This document shows positions 1 to 11,273 of a DNA stretch of 64,000 bases, one piece after another. Location of the stretch: positions 10,218,501 to 10,282,500 of the forward strand of contig OX327710.1 of assembly GCA_946807835.1 (NCBI GenBank). The letters run 5' to 3'. The notes beneath the pieces were generated by a model. The model saw only the letters and a list, made by a program, of their open reading frames with translations. It did no database searches and had not been told where the DNA came from. The position numbers and the translations under genes were made by a program. Each line of letters starts with the position of its first letter. Positions within the stretch are counted from its first letter, which is position 1. The stretch comes from Ailanthus altissimus. Its lineage: Eukaryota; Streptophyta; Magnoliopsida; Sapindales; Simaroubaceae.

Positions 1-418
1 GTAATTTATGAAACTAAAATAATTAAATTACCCTTTTCCAAAAGTTTCTTGCCAAACAAAACAGAAATTTGACGGATGAAATGACACAAGAGTTGAACAA
101 AATCATTGGAAGACATTAACCACACAATAATATGAAATTAAAATAGATAAATTAGCAAGTTCAATTCAATTTTGAAGTATAAAAAAGGAGAGATAGAAAG
201 TAAGATTGTTACCTGGAGATTGATTGATTGATTATATGCAACTACAACTTTCGTGAAGCAAAAGTAGATATATAACGAAAAGCCACCACCAATCAGCGTT
301 CGAGAATTCAGTGACGCTAAGCAAATATTTTCTTTATATATAATTTGCGGATAGAAAGTCAAACAGTCAACTATAATTAGGAGTGCGCATTTTCTTGACT
401 TCGGTTTTTGGACAAAGT
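1..418. other. AT-rich flank, nothing recognised
   Basis: No gene, repeat family or RNA gene is recognised. A 96-codon open frame on the minus strand has no recognisable domain and ordinary AT-rich composition, so it is not called. A short inverted repeat, TTGGAC-AAA-GTCCAA (409-423), sits just where the MULE-like element appears to begin. Confidence 0.4.
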
Positions 419-845
419 CCAATATCAAATCAAATCGGTGGATTTTTAAAAAGTTTAAGAAAAATTGACCGATTTGACTTTATTTATGGTTATTAAGTTA
501 AAATAATTTATATAATTATAATTAATTATATATTTTTATTTTATTTTATTTTTATATTAAATAAAATAAAAAAATAATTTTATTTTTTATTTTTTATTTT
601 ATATCACCGATACTTTTTCTTTTTCTTCTCTTCCTCTCTCCCTCTCACAATTATTTTTACCAATTAATTTTCACTCTCACGGTTAACATTACAATTTCTT
701 CATTGAATAAAATTAGTGTATTTATAAACATTTTTTTGTGATTTTTTAGTATTCTAATTTATATTAGTTAGAAATACGTAGATATAAATGTAAAAAGTTA
801 AAAATGTATGTAAATTGAGAACGTGGCCGGAAATGGTGAATCAAG

Positions 846-1021
846 CTTCTTTTTACGGTCATACGCAGTGGCGCATGCGTCTACGCGCTACTAGCAAGTA
901 GACTCACGCACCACCGCGTTAGGCGCACGCCGCTTGGTGCGCGCCAAGCGGCGTACGTCTACTTGCTAGCAGCCAGTAGAGCATAGACGCACGCGCTGCC
1001 GCATCTGACCACAAAAAGAAG
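846..1021. repeat. 176-bp fold-back near the left end of the MULE
   Basis: The segment folds on itself along its whole length. The outer arms run CTTCTTTTT(A/G)(C/T)GGTCA at the left and its complement at the right. A middle arm of 13 bp is perfect (CTAGCAAGTAGAC at 891-903, complement at 957-969). The centre is a 28-bp palindrome (927-954) with one mismatched pair. The stretch is far richer in CG than its surroundings. It may be a subterminal structure of the MULE or a small inserted fold-back element. Confidence 0.75.
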
Positions 1022-1319
1022 TAAAGTTTTTTAAAAAAACTTAATTAATTTATGTTATTTATGTTTATTTAATTTAATAATTTAAATTATTTAATTATTA
1101 TGTAAATAGTCTAGTTGTAATTAAATTAAATTTTGATTTAATTGTTATATGTTATGTTGATTATTATTTTGTTAATATTAATAATTTTTTAATTTTTTTA
1201 GGAAGGAGAATGTCACAAAAGAATACGTAATTGTCGAAAAATATTTCTACTGAGCGAACGTACTTACTTACTTGAAGTTATGGGTTATACAAAATATAAA
1301 AAATAAATTAACTTCGAGG

Positions 1320-4119
1320 CAGGTAGAAATATTTAGAATCACAGGTTTTGGGAGTTTATTGGATGTATCAGATATTCCATTCTCATGTATTTTAGCACAT
1401 GAAATTTTATTAAGACGTGTGCATACCAAAAATTTATATGAAGAATTATGATTTTATATAAGTAAAAGACATATTAGATTTTATTTGATTACTGGTTTGA
1501 GGATGATGGATTATCCTGTAGTAAGTGGGTTAGGTGATAGACTTTGGCATAAATATTTTTCAGGTAGAAGTCACTTGACTTACAAGGATTTAGATCTATG
1601 GTTCATGAGCGTTATATTTGACGATGATGATATATATGTAGTAAAAATGTGTCTATTTTATGTATTTCATAAATTGATAATGTCACGTGATCGGAATAGA
1701 ATCATACAATATTTTGTACTTCGTCTCGTAGATAATTTAAATGAGTTTAATGTCTATCATTGGGGTACGATTGCATGGACTGTACTCTACAATAATTTAT
1801 GCACGATTCCAATTAAAAAGTTGGCAAAGGTCAAAAAAGCAGACGCTGGGGATAAGGAATCATATAACTTATACTCATTTTGTCACGCATTCTTGGTAAG
1901 TAATTCTATCTTTTTGATTCATTATAATATTAGAATAGAAAAAAATTTATTTTGTTGACATTGTAATTTAAATTTATTATCATCTCAGGTGTGAATCTAC
2001 GAGGCGATCCTGAGGTGTGGAGAGCTATTTGCCGATAGAAAAGGAGACTATTTTTCTCGTATTCTAAATTGGTCTAGCACGAGCACCCTATTATACAAAA
2101 ATGTAGTAAATGTCCTCTTCGATGGTGTTGGGGTATGATTTTATGTTCAACAAAAAATATATATAACTTCCTTATAATTTTTGTTATATTTTTTAATAAT
2201 AATTAATAAATATAAAATATTATAAAGGTTTTGGAGGTTAATAGGAAGTTGGTACCCCACAAACATAAGAAGACTGCGGACTATCGCACGGCGATAAACG
2301 TTTGCATTCTATCGAAAAAATGGGGGGGGAGTCTTAAGTTGGAGACAGTTGATATCCCGGACACCCAATTCACCGATAATTTGCAATATCTCCATAAATT
2401 TGAAGCCCCACCAACGACTAAATCAATGGTATAATAATTTAATTTGTTTTCCTTGAATTATCTGATGCTTATATTACTGGTTAGTATTAACTTGTGAAAA
2501 TTGATTATAATAACTTATGTATAGTTTCAATTTGACATGTCAATATCGCAGTATCAAATCCTGGAGAAGAAGATGGATGATCTTGAAAAATGGATATTTA
2601 CCAGGATTGATAAGGGTAACGCAGAGCTTTCAACCAAGATTGATAAGGCTGAAGAAAATATCTTGCATCAGATATCTCTCTTGATGCAACGGCTTAAACC
2701 AGCCAAGATCTCCGAGGATGTAGGGTAGAGTAAGGTACGTTTTAAACCTAAAATATATTGGATACAAAATTTAACAAGTCAATACATTAACCGGTATTGT
2801 TTGGTTTTTTAAGGTACCGAATTCATGGCTGCTAACTTTCATACATTTGCTCCTGCCAGCGAGTCTCACCATTAGTCATTTGCTCATGTTGCTGATAGCC
2901 CTATAAGCTTAAAAATTATAACTGTTTCATTGGGTGAAAACATAAGTAGGTATGAGCACCTTCGTAAGAAGGTAGCAGCCCAAGGCAATCTATATACCAA
3001 TTCGTTAAAACAGCCCGCAATGAAGAAACTTGTGGAATTGCAAGTAGGACTTACTATTGACATAAACGGACAACTGATTCCTATTGATCAGAGTAAATAT
3101 AATGAGTTTCTGGATTGGATAAAAAATAATGACCCAACACAACGGGTTCATTTGCACGGACTCGATCTGAACAACACATGGTTTAATGAGATACTACAAA
3201 ATTGGCTTGACGATTCGGTGAGGACTTATTTTTACTTTTTTTGTTTTGTGAATTGTCTGATAATATCAAAATTTATACATATTCTATGTATTTTGCAGCA
3301 TATAAATGAATATTTTAAGGTTTTGCATTTGTCTCAAAGAACGTTTTCTGACATGTACTTACAGGATTGTACAACTGCAGATGCATATTTCTACGTAAGT
3401 TATTATATTATCCGTTTATTATGCATATAACATTATCATCTCCAGGAATGTGTATATTAACTATTATCGACTTTAACGAGTATCTTTTATTTATGTTTAG
3501 GAGTACATTCGACAAATGTGGCAAACGTCCTTCACTGTCAATCCTCCAGACAACAACGACTGACTCGAAATGTTGTTGGTTTATGCACTCGGAACAAAGA
3601 CCGAGTTACTTGGCGCTAAATCTTGGGCAATGGTTAATAAGATACTTTTTAAGAATAATAATGACTTTTTACTGTGAATGTAACGACATTAAATTAAAAA
3701 TAATATCATAATTATTTTTATAGGTATATATTCCTCTAAATATCAATCAAGAACATTGGATTGTAGTGCAACTCGACCTTGCTCAGTTTACAATCATTCT
3801 TTATGATTCCAGCGTGAACAGCCATTCAGACGAGTCCATCATAAAATTTATATCCTTTTGTGTTGCAATGCCTTTGTACCTTCAAAGGTGTAGATTTTAT
3901 AGTTTGAGGGGCATACAAAACCCAAATTTGTTTCCTTGGCCAGTGACTCGTATCTAGGAGAATGTGCCGCAACAAAAGGTCGGGAGCTGGGACTGTGGCG
4001 TCTTCGCCTGTATGTATATTGAATATCTTATGTTAGGTCAACCATTTGACTTATTCCATGACATTGGTACCTTTTATAGACAGAACATAGCCATTGATTT
4101 TTGGACCACAGTTTCATAG
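1320..4119 (+). pseudogene. DUF1985 / Ulp1-like C48 cysteine protease pseudogene (MULE passenger)
   Basis: The 5' part (about 1350-1894) encodes a DUF1985-like domain, recognisable by a stretch beginning GFGSLLDVSDIPF and continuing through SGRSHLTYKDL and YHWGTIAW. Middle exons lie near 1989-2130, 2229-2430, 2537-2728 (helical, charged) and 2930-3220. The 3' exon (3724-4119) encodes the Ulp1 peptidase core: VYIPLNINQEHW carries the catalytic His (codon 3754), ILYDS the Asp (3805), and WDCGVFACMY the Cys (3994). Members of this family cleave SUMO or SUMO-like conjugates. All three catalytic residues survive, but there are in-frame stops at 1449-1451 and 1992-1994 (both where Trp is expected) and at 3955-3957 inside the protease domain. 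Each exon is followed by a plausible GT donor. Exon borders are approximate. The gene converges on the transposase gene. Confidence 0.8.
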
Positions 4120-4375
4120 ATATTTTGTACTATTTTTTTTTTTACATGCATTGATTTAGGTATATAATTGATATACTATAATTGTTTATGGGCGTTGATT
4201 TGGGTGTATGTATACAAAAGTAATTTTGCAATTTGATAGAAGTGTGTTTATTCAATATGATAGGTTTGGGATCGTCCATATTGTAGAAGAGATTCTGTCA
4301 AAATTTTGTGAAAATTATCAACATTAATACTAAAGACAAGTGCATTAAAATAAAATAAGTATGTAATACAAAGTA

Positions 4376-4490
4376 TAAGTGCATTACAAAATAAGTGAAT
4401 TACAAAATAAGTGCATTACAAAATAAGTGCATTACAAAATCAGTGAATTACAAAATAAGTGCATTACAAAATAAGTGAATTACAGAAGTG
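4376..4490. repeat. 16-bp tandem repeat, about 7 copies
   Basis: The unit AAGTG(C/A)ATTACAAAAT repeats about seven times head to tail with single-base variants. It lies between the 3' ends of the two convergent MULE genes. Confidence 0.9.
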
Positions 4491-4639
4491 ACGAAACTCG
4501 ACTCTCATACATAATTAAGCCTCATGGTATAGCTATTTCCCTTATTTTTTCAGATCCGTCTGAAATAAAAAATTTAAATATTTGCCTTATATTATACATA
4601 ATTAAATATCAATAAGGTAAATATTTATAAACGAATATA

Positions 4640-7171
4640 CATCACCTGCTCTGTAAAGGTACAGAGTTTTGACACGTTTGTCGGTTATGTCCATATTGTC
4701 TACAACGACTACATATATTCTTTGATGGTTCCTCTCCTTAAGATAGAATTTGATTCATCCGACGTCTGCCTGATTGACGATGTGCTATCGGAGGCTGAAT
4801 GTCTATATTTTTCAAATACTCTGGGATTATCCAATCTGACACTTGACCAACCGGAAGTATTGGTTCACTATAGGCACAAAATAAAGTCTCAGATGTGTAA
4901 TAAGTTGAACAAAGACTCTCGTGCAACAATCTAATGTATCTGCATGCGGCGAGTGCATGGGAACAAGGCAGTTGTTGATAATCAAACTTCCAACAACTGC
5001 ATGTTCTTTCACCAATGTCTACAATTCAGTTTACTCCACCATCCATAATTACAAATCGTAAATCATCAACGGGAGAAATGGTCATTCGACTTACCTTATC
5101 ATTATGTTTCATGACTTTATCATGTGCCCAATTCGTCAAGACATTGGTCATATTTGTGATGCCAATCATCTATGGTAAAACCACAATTGCGTTAGCTCCC
5201 GCATCCACTCCACCAAATTAGTCACCGGAAGCTTTCTGGCTTCTTTTATAACTGCATTAATGCTCTCAGCGATATTAGTAGTCATAATGTCATATCTTCT
5301 GAAAGCACCAGATGATCGTGCCCATCTCACCGTACCAACATCTTCCTCTAAATACTTCGTTACGTCAGGTCTCATTTGTCGCATCTTATTTAATTGGTAT
5401 TGAAAATCATGGACACGATAAACTTTGACAGTAATGAAGTAGGTAGATAGGTATACTCCTTTTTTAGACTTATATGATGGTAACTTGTATTTTGTCATCC
5501 AATTTCCTTTCAAATGATATATACAGAACCCATGATATGCATGAGGAAACATACCCCGTATAGCCCTTTCAATACTGGCATGTCGATCAGATATAAAAAT
5601 AAGATTCTGATGATCTGCAATAACTCCTCGCAGTTTAACCATAAACTACTCCCAAGAAGTATCATTTTCTGAGTCAGCAATTCCCCAAGCCAATGGATAA
5701 ATCTGATTATTTTCATTTTTACAAACGGCTACAAACATTGTACCAAGATAGGAATCTTTCAAAAATGTTCCATCCACTACAATCACCGGTCAAATTAATG
5801 AATTAAAACCTCTGATGTAAGGTTCTAACGCCATAAAGAAATACTTGAAGTAATTATCCGCGTCAGTTTCCAAATGAGTTACCGTACCTGGGTTATTTTT
5901 TTGCGACACATAGCTGTATGCAGGAAGCAATCTAAACGAATCCTCAGGAGTACCTCTTATCAATCTTAATGTACACTCCTTAGCGCGCCATGCATTAGTA
6001 TAGGTTATCTGAACACCGAATTGTTCACGTATGTCTGTTTGAATATCTTTTGGCCTATAATTTCTATTGACTGATGTAAACTTATTTTTTATTACTTTGG
6101 CAATAATTCGGCTCTTGACTTGCTGGTGACCATCCCGTAATTGACTTAAAATATAAGTGTGCTCTGTATCTATTCGCCTAACAACAAAAAAATGTTGCCT
6201 TTCTGTCGACACTGTCCGTAATCTCTACTTATAGTTGTCATCATCGCATTTCAACTCGAAATGATCTTTAGCGGATTTGTAAATTCTAAAGCTCCATTTT
6301 CCCTTCAGTGCAACCATACTTATAGCTTCATGAATTTCATCTTTGTTGTTATATAATTTTCTTACAAATACATCACCAATCCAGTACAAGAAATTTTTTC
6401 CAATACATTCAAATCAAATGGTGGTATTTCAGGCTGAAATTGAAATGAGTTTTCTACCTTAACCCTTTCTTCTCTACCATAACCCTTATCATCATCATCA
6501 TTATCACAATCCTCATCATAATCATCCTCATCATCATCATCATCACCAGCATCATCATTTACATCCCCATTCTCTTCATAATAATCATCATCATCACCAT
6601 TTCTACCATGATCATCATTTTCACCAATATCATAGCCAAGATCAACGCCAACATCTCCATATATCTGACTATGGTCATATGTGTAGCCTCGTTGTTCGTT
6701 AAGCATCGAAGGAGAATAATGATAATCCACCTGGGAATTTGGAATATACACAGGAGTTGTCAATGAGAATTGTTTAGCATAGCCTTCTTTTTGCTTCATT
6801 GATACTTCTGCATTACTTTCAGGTCCTCGAGCATCTACTGTTACATAAAGCAGTGTAGCCATATTATTCTATAAGTTCAACCACAATATTGCATCATCAT
6901 CATTTTCAAGTGGAATGGGTCTCAACTTTATGGTACTTGAAGGAATTTCAAACTTCAGAGTTACTTTATAATGCACCTGATTAACTCCTAAAAGATAACA
7001 AATTTTTTTCAGCAACGCTTTGTATCTAATATTTTTTGGAACAATCATATGCATATTTTGATATCCAATGTATCTTTCAATACTATCGCTACAGCTCTCC
7101 CATCTTCCCCCAAAACATATAATGGTTGAAATTTGTGATATAATCAACGTCACCTGAAAAAAATACAACAT
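4640..7171 (-). pseudogene. mudrA-like MULE transposase pseudogene
   Basis: Read on the minus strand the parts are, in order: an N-terminal domain (7171-6869); an Asp/Glu-rich linker (about 6600-6480); a MuDR DNA-binding region with LYNNKDEIHEA; the DDE transposase core; a SWIM zinc finger (LPCSHALAAC, about 4930-4990); and a C-terminal zinc knuckle CSRCRQYGHNRQTC (about 4670-4712). The DDE acids are recognisable in VVDGTF, FISDRH and NIAES. The family cuts and pastes DNA at terminal inverted repeats. Breaks include a stop at 5790-5792 just before VVDGTF, a stop at 5646-5648 where Trp is expected, a frameshift near 5166 and another near 6362, and a stop near 4740. The copy cannot make a full transposase. 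Confidence 0.85.
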
Positions 7172-7329
7172 AATTTTAATTTAATTATATATAATTAAAT
7201 TAAAAAAATAAAATTAAATATATAACTATTTATATATATAATATATTTTTATTTTAAATATATAAAATAAATATAATATGCGGGTTTAGAAAAAATAGGA
7301 GTTATTTGGTGGTAGTGTTATAGTATTGC

Positions 7330-7560
7330 GATGATGCGCATGAGCACTTGTTGCAACCGGTGCTCATCATGACTGTTGTACATGAGCACCTTGTTGCGAC
7401 TGGTGCGCGCACAAGACGGCGGCCAACAACAACTACATGTGCAGCCACGCGCAGACGCATATTAATCGACGGCCTGCAACAACTACATATGTAACCATGC
7501 GCAGCCACAACTCAGCCATAACAACTATATGTACAGTCAAGCACTGTCTCAATAATCGAG
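7330..7560. repeat. GC-rich repeat cluster inside the MULE
   Basis: CATGAGCAC followed by TTGTTGC(A/G)AC(C/T)GGTGC occurs twice (about 7338 and 7380). The first copy forms a hairpin with ATGAGCAC/GTGCTCAT arms. Downstream, CAACAACTACAT(G/A)TG with a nearby GCGCAG recurs at about 7424 and 7480, with a weaker third copy at about 7520. Confidence 0.65.
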
Positions 7561-7858
7561 TTTAATCATCTATTCATTACTTTTCATCTATTACATTTAT
7601 TTCAATAAATATAAATAATACTATTAATTAAAATAAACAAAAACTTACTAGTTTTTAACTTTAGCTTTTTTTCTTGAGTCCGAATCTTTAGTTTGTCGCA
7701 GAAAGATGAAAAATTATGTTCAAAGCAATAGATCTAAGATTTGAGAATAAAACTAGAGATGATATTGTGAGGGGTAATAAAAGAAAAAATATATAAAATT
7801 AGCATGATTTATATATTTAAATAAAATAAAAAATAAAAAAATATATCTGCTTTGAACA

Positions 7859-7886
7859 CATGCATTAGGCGCGCGCCCAATGCATG
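7859..7886. repeat. 28-bp palindrome (one mismatched pair)
   Basis: The halves are CATGCATTAGGCGC and GCGCCCAATGCATG. The centre GGCGC-GCGCC is shared with palindromes at 927-954 and 8066-8093, but the outer arms differ. It is followed by three GCAT(G/A)CGCT words at 7910-7945. Confidence 0.9.
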
Positions 7887-8065
7887 CAGTTAAAGTAAAG
7901 TATTGTTGGGTGCATGCGCTAAGCATGCGCTCAACGCATACGCTCAAGCTTTTTTTTATTATATTTTTTTAAATAAAATTTTATATTTAATTTATATATA
8001 AATAATAGTTAATATATAACTATTTATTTTATTTTTAAATATATTTATTAAAAAATTAAATTGGT

Positions 8066-8093
8066 TGCTCGCTGGGCGCGCGCCCAGCGAGCA
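8066..8093. repeat. 28-bp perfect palindrome
   Basis: The halves are TGCTCGCTGGGCGC and GCGCCCAGCGAGCA, perfectly complementary. The sequence sits as a GC island between runs of A and T in the right subterminal part of the MULE. Confidence 0.95.
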
Positions 8094-8430
8094 TTTTTTA
8101 ATGTTTTTATTATTTTTAATGATTATTATTATAAATAATATCTTTTTTATAATTAATTAAATTTTAATTATTTAAAATTTTATATTCTAAAATAATTTAT
8201 ATAAAATAAAATTAAAGATAAAATAGCAACAAAAATTATTAAAATTGTAATAAGGGTAAAATAGTAAACGTAACGTATATTTGGTTAGTATAATTTAAAA
8301 TATTTGACTTCGGTTAAAATAAAAATTAATATTAAATTAATTATCAACTCGACAAATTTCTCTTAATTGAGAACCAAATCCACAAGGTGTAAATCAATTC
8401 GGTTCAATTTGATTCTTAATTTGGATTTTT

Positions 8431-10100
8431 AATTTTGAATGGATTTAAATTAAGTTTATTTTTAATATTAAATGATCCAGTTCAGTTTAAATTCGATTTT
8501 AATTTCATTCTTATGGTGTCATATCATGGATATTTGTATTTATTTTTAAAAAAAAATAGATTTCATAGTTCAATTTTTAATTTGAAACAAAAAATTAAAT
8601 TGAATTTTGAACTTTGCAAAATATAGAACCAGAAATTGAACTAACTAAGAAATTGCAAAATATTGTCTTCAAATCGATTCACTTTGGTTCGTCTTTTAAC
8701 TATAATAGTGAAGTATTTTTTTTTTGAAAGTTAGAGAAATTTTTTTTTATTTTTTAATAGAAAATAATTTTCTTTTAAAAATATTTTATGTATCTTTGAA
8801 GACAATTCTTATTAAAAGTACTTAAATAAGTAGTAAATGAATCATTGAATCTTTAAAATATAAAGTTTATTTTCTATTTTCATTCATCAATTTGATATTT
8901 TTATGGCATCAACTAAACCGCAACTTTAATATTTTTTTTGACTTTATACGCAGTAGAAGACATAATTTATATCATAAGTAAAAACATATAAAATCAACAC
9001 ATTAATAAAGATAAAAAAAAATAAATCAATTAATAAGACACAAGATATACGTGGTTCGATCCATAAATGTCTATATCTATAGATGATTCATGATCTAGTT
9101 TCTTTTATTGATATAGATCATTAAATATTTTCTTACATTATCAATAATCTCATAATACCCATAATATCTTCTTATATCATCAATGATCTCATAATTCCTA
9201 TAGTTATCTCTTATGGATCACCTTAGTATCTCCTATAAAGATTCTTAAGTATCTACTATTGATCATTAAAAATATCCTTATAAGAGATTTTTACAATGAA
9301 TATAAAAATAAACTGAGCATCTAAGTCAAAAGGATCTATAATCTTTCTCTTGTTCACTCAAGAACTAAAAGAAAACAATTCTAAAATGTTACACTCTAGT
9401 GTATTACGCAATTAGTGCCTACCTAACTCTTCTATTCTCTCTTATTGTCTACATCTTCAAACTTCGAATGCTTATGTTTCTTCTTATATTAATAAGATTT
9501 ATATAATGAATAAAACACACATATAAACTATAAACTTAATTAAAATAAGAATTCATGTATTATAAGAGTTCAAAACCCCTTAAAAGTTAGAAATCTAAAG
9601 CCAAATAGACATTTGTTGCTTCTAGTGCTGCAGCACCAAGTGTCTAGCGCTATAGTGCCAGCATAAAATCGATCTAGCACAGCGGCGTTGGGCCTTAGAC
9701 AATAGTCCTTCATTTCCTTCTCTTTGTTGCGCCTTTCCAAGTCCTGTTTCGCTTCTCCTCGTGTGTCACACGCGTCATTGATTTTAATGTAACTCTCCTC
9801 TTAGTGTTATTTATAATTTTTATCCATACAAAATTGTTGAATTATTATATCTAACAATTTTAATTTTTTTTAAAGGAAATTAGGAATTATTGATGAAAGT
9901 TATATTAGTAAAATACAAAATTATTCAATTATGTATCATGCTAATTCATATCTTTTTACTTTTTCAATTAATACATAAATCATATCAAATTAATCTCTTC
10001 CTCAATTGAGCATTTTACAAACAGAAAAAAAAAGTGATAATAAAGAGAGAAAAAATTGAAGTATAATAAGTGTATCACATTATTTATATGTTTATTTAAC
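8431..10100. other. AT-rich intergenic DNA with a possible decayed LTR fragment
   Basis: No gene is seen. At about 9040-9100 the motif ACGTGGTTCGATCC with flanking 'TAAGACACAAGATAT' resembles a motif common in plant copia LTRs. A related motif occurs at about 37655 and, reversed, in the LTR at 41917-42560. No LTR ends could be fixed, so it is only noted. Confidence 0.35.
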
Positions 10101-10109
10101 AAATATTTG

Positions 10110-10340
10110 ATACATGCACCCAGAGACTGGTGCAAGATCAATGTGAATACAGTAATTGATATAAACAATAGAAGAGCTGGCTTAGGGGTAATGATCAGAA
10201 ACAATGAAGGAGAAGCTTCGGTGATGGTAGTGAACACAAGGAATTAAGTTTGAAGGGGACGTGGAGTTTGCAAAAGCTGAAGCCATCCAACTGGTTAAAG
10301 GAACAACATGCCCTTTGAAGGAGATTAAGTGGGTGATTCA
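10110..10340 (+). pseudogene. RNase H-like domain fragment (retroelement-derived)
   Basis: An open frame ending at 10247 encodes DWCKINVNTV followed by RRAGLGVMIRNNEGE. This is the start of the plant RNase H-like (RVT_3) domain that follows non-LTR reverse transcriptases or occurs as orphan copies, where the first catalytic Asp normally lies in the KINVD motif. Here that position reads KINVN, so the Asp is replaced by Asn. After the stop, another frame continues with VEFAKAEAIQLVKG, which is the next helix of the fold. Nothing upstream or downstream completes the protein. It is a dead fragment. Confidence 0.65.
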
Positions 10341-10463
10341 AGATAATTAAGTCAAGATTTGAAGAAGAAAACAGGCTAAAATCAAGACCTTTGAAGGAGA
10401 TTAAGTGGGTGATTCAAGATAATTAAGTCAAGATTTGAGGAAGAGAACATGCTAAAATTAAGA
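10312..10463. repeat. 76-bp tandem duplication
   Basis: The segment 10312-10387 is repeated at 10388-10463 with a handful of substitutions. Both copies begin CCTTTGAAGGAGATTAAGTG. The duplication lies at the 3' edge of the RNase H-like fragment. Confidence 0.9.
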
Positions 10464-11060
10464 ATGAGTGCTATTTTTTTTAAATTATATTTTAAAATTT
10501 AAATTTTAAACTAAGTGTTAAATTATTATTGAGTGAAAAAATAATATAATAAATAATTTAAAAAATTATAAAAATTAATTATTTAATAATTATTTAACAT
10601 ATTATTTAAGATCCAAATTTTAGTATCAAAATTTGATGTAATATTATTGATTAGGAATATACCAAAATTTGTAACACGGCAGTCCATATGCCAGCCAAGA
10701 GTGCATTCCAATTCCTAAATGTATAAATATGAATGATAAGTTCCCAATTTATTTGGAGTAATGAAATGAATTATTTTTATTTCAAAAAGAAAATCCTAAA
10801 ACACATGATAAATAATTCTAAAACATTCCTTCTCGTTTTATTTATATAAATATACATAACATTTTATAATTTTATAATAAAATATAAGTAACTCTAAATA
10901 TTATCACACAGATAGGAAGGGTTTAAATAGGCCAATAAAATAATAAGATAACACTAATCAAAATTTTATAATCAAAAGATAATTATACCCTTCGTAACAT
11001 AATCATGGGGGTTGAACTTGAAACACTTGATCTACTCGTTCTAACGCAATCAAAACCTTC
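10464..11060. other. Upstream region of the GMC oxidoreductase gene
   Basis: AT-rich DNA with no gene. It presumably contains the promoter of the gene starting at 11274. A TATAAATATA stretch near 10846 is the only TATA-like run noticed, and it is too far upstream to assign. A strongly C/T-rich stretch (about 11155-11215) precedes the start codon and resembles a plant leader pyrimidine tract. Confidence 0.35.
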
Positions 11061-11273
11061 GGTTTCAATGATTATTCATGGATTCGGCCGCAGATGAACA
11101 TGTCCCGAAACCAATCAATAACGGTCTTTTAACTGAATTCTTAACAAAACGACACTGCCCCTTGCTCTACCCTCCTCCTCCTCTCTCTCCTCCCCCCTCT
11201 CCCCCCCAAAACGCTGAGAAAATATTCTTTTCCCCTCGTGAAACACCGAGAAAATTCCCTCTCAAGAAAATAA

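Larger units (their letters stand above)
419..8430. mobile_element. Mutator-like element (MULE) carrying Ulp1 and mudrA genes
   Basis: The unit holds two convergent decayed genes: a DUF1985/Ulp1-protease gene (+) and a MULE transposase gene (-). That layout is typical of the ULP-carrying plant MULEs called Kaonashi. The ends are inferred from weakly matching inverted sequence around 419-490 and 8340-8430: both contain GTGGATTT followed by an (A/T)TTAAGA block and a (C/G)GA(T/G)TTGA block in opposite orientation. Boundaries are therefore approximate and no 9-bp target duplication was found. Both genes contain stop codons, so the copy is not autonomous. GC-rich palindromic islands at 846-1021, 7330-7560 and 7859-8093 stand out in otherwise very AT-rich DNA. 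Confidence 0.75.

Noticed and set aside
6362..6862. Asp/Glu-rich frame as an independent acidic protein gene
   Set aside because: It is the acidic linker of the MULE transposase; transposase sequence lies on both sides in the same strand.
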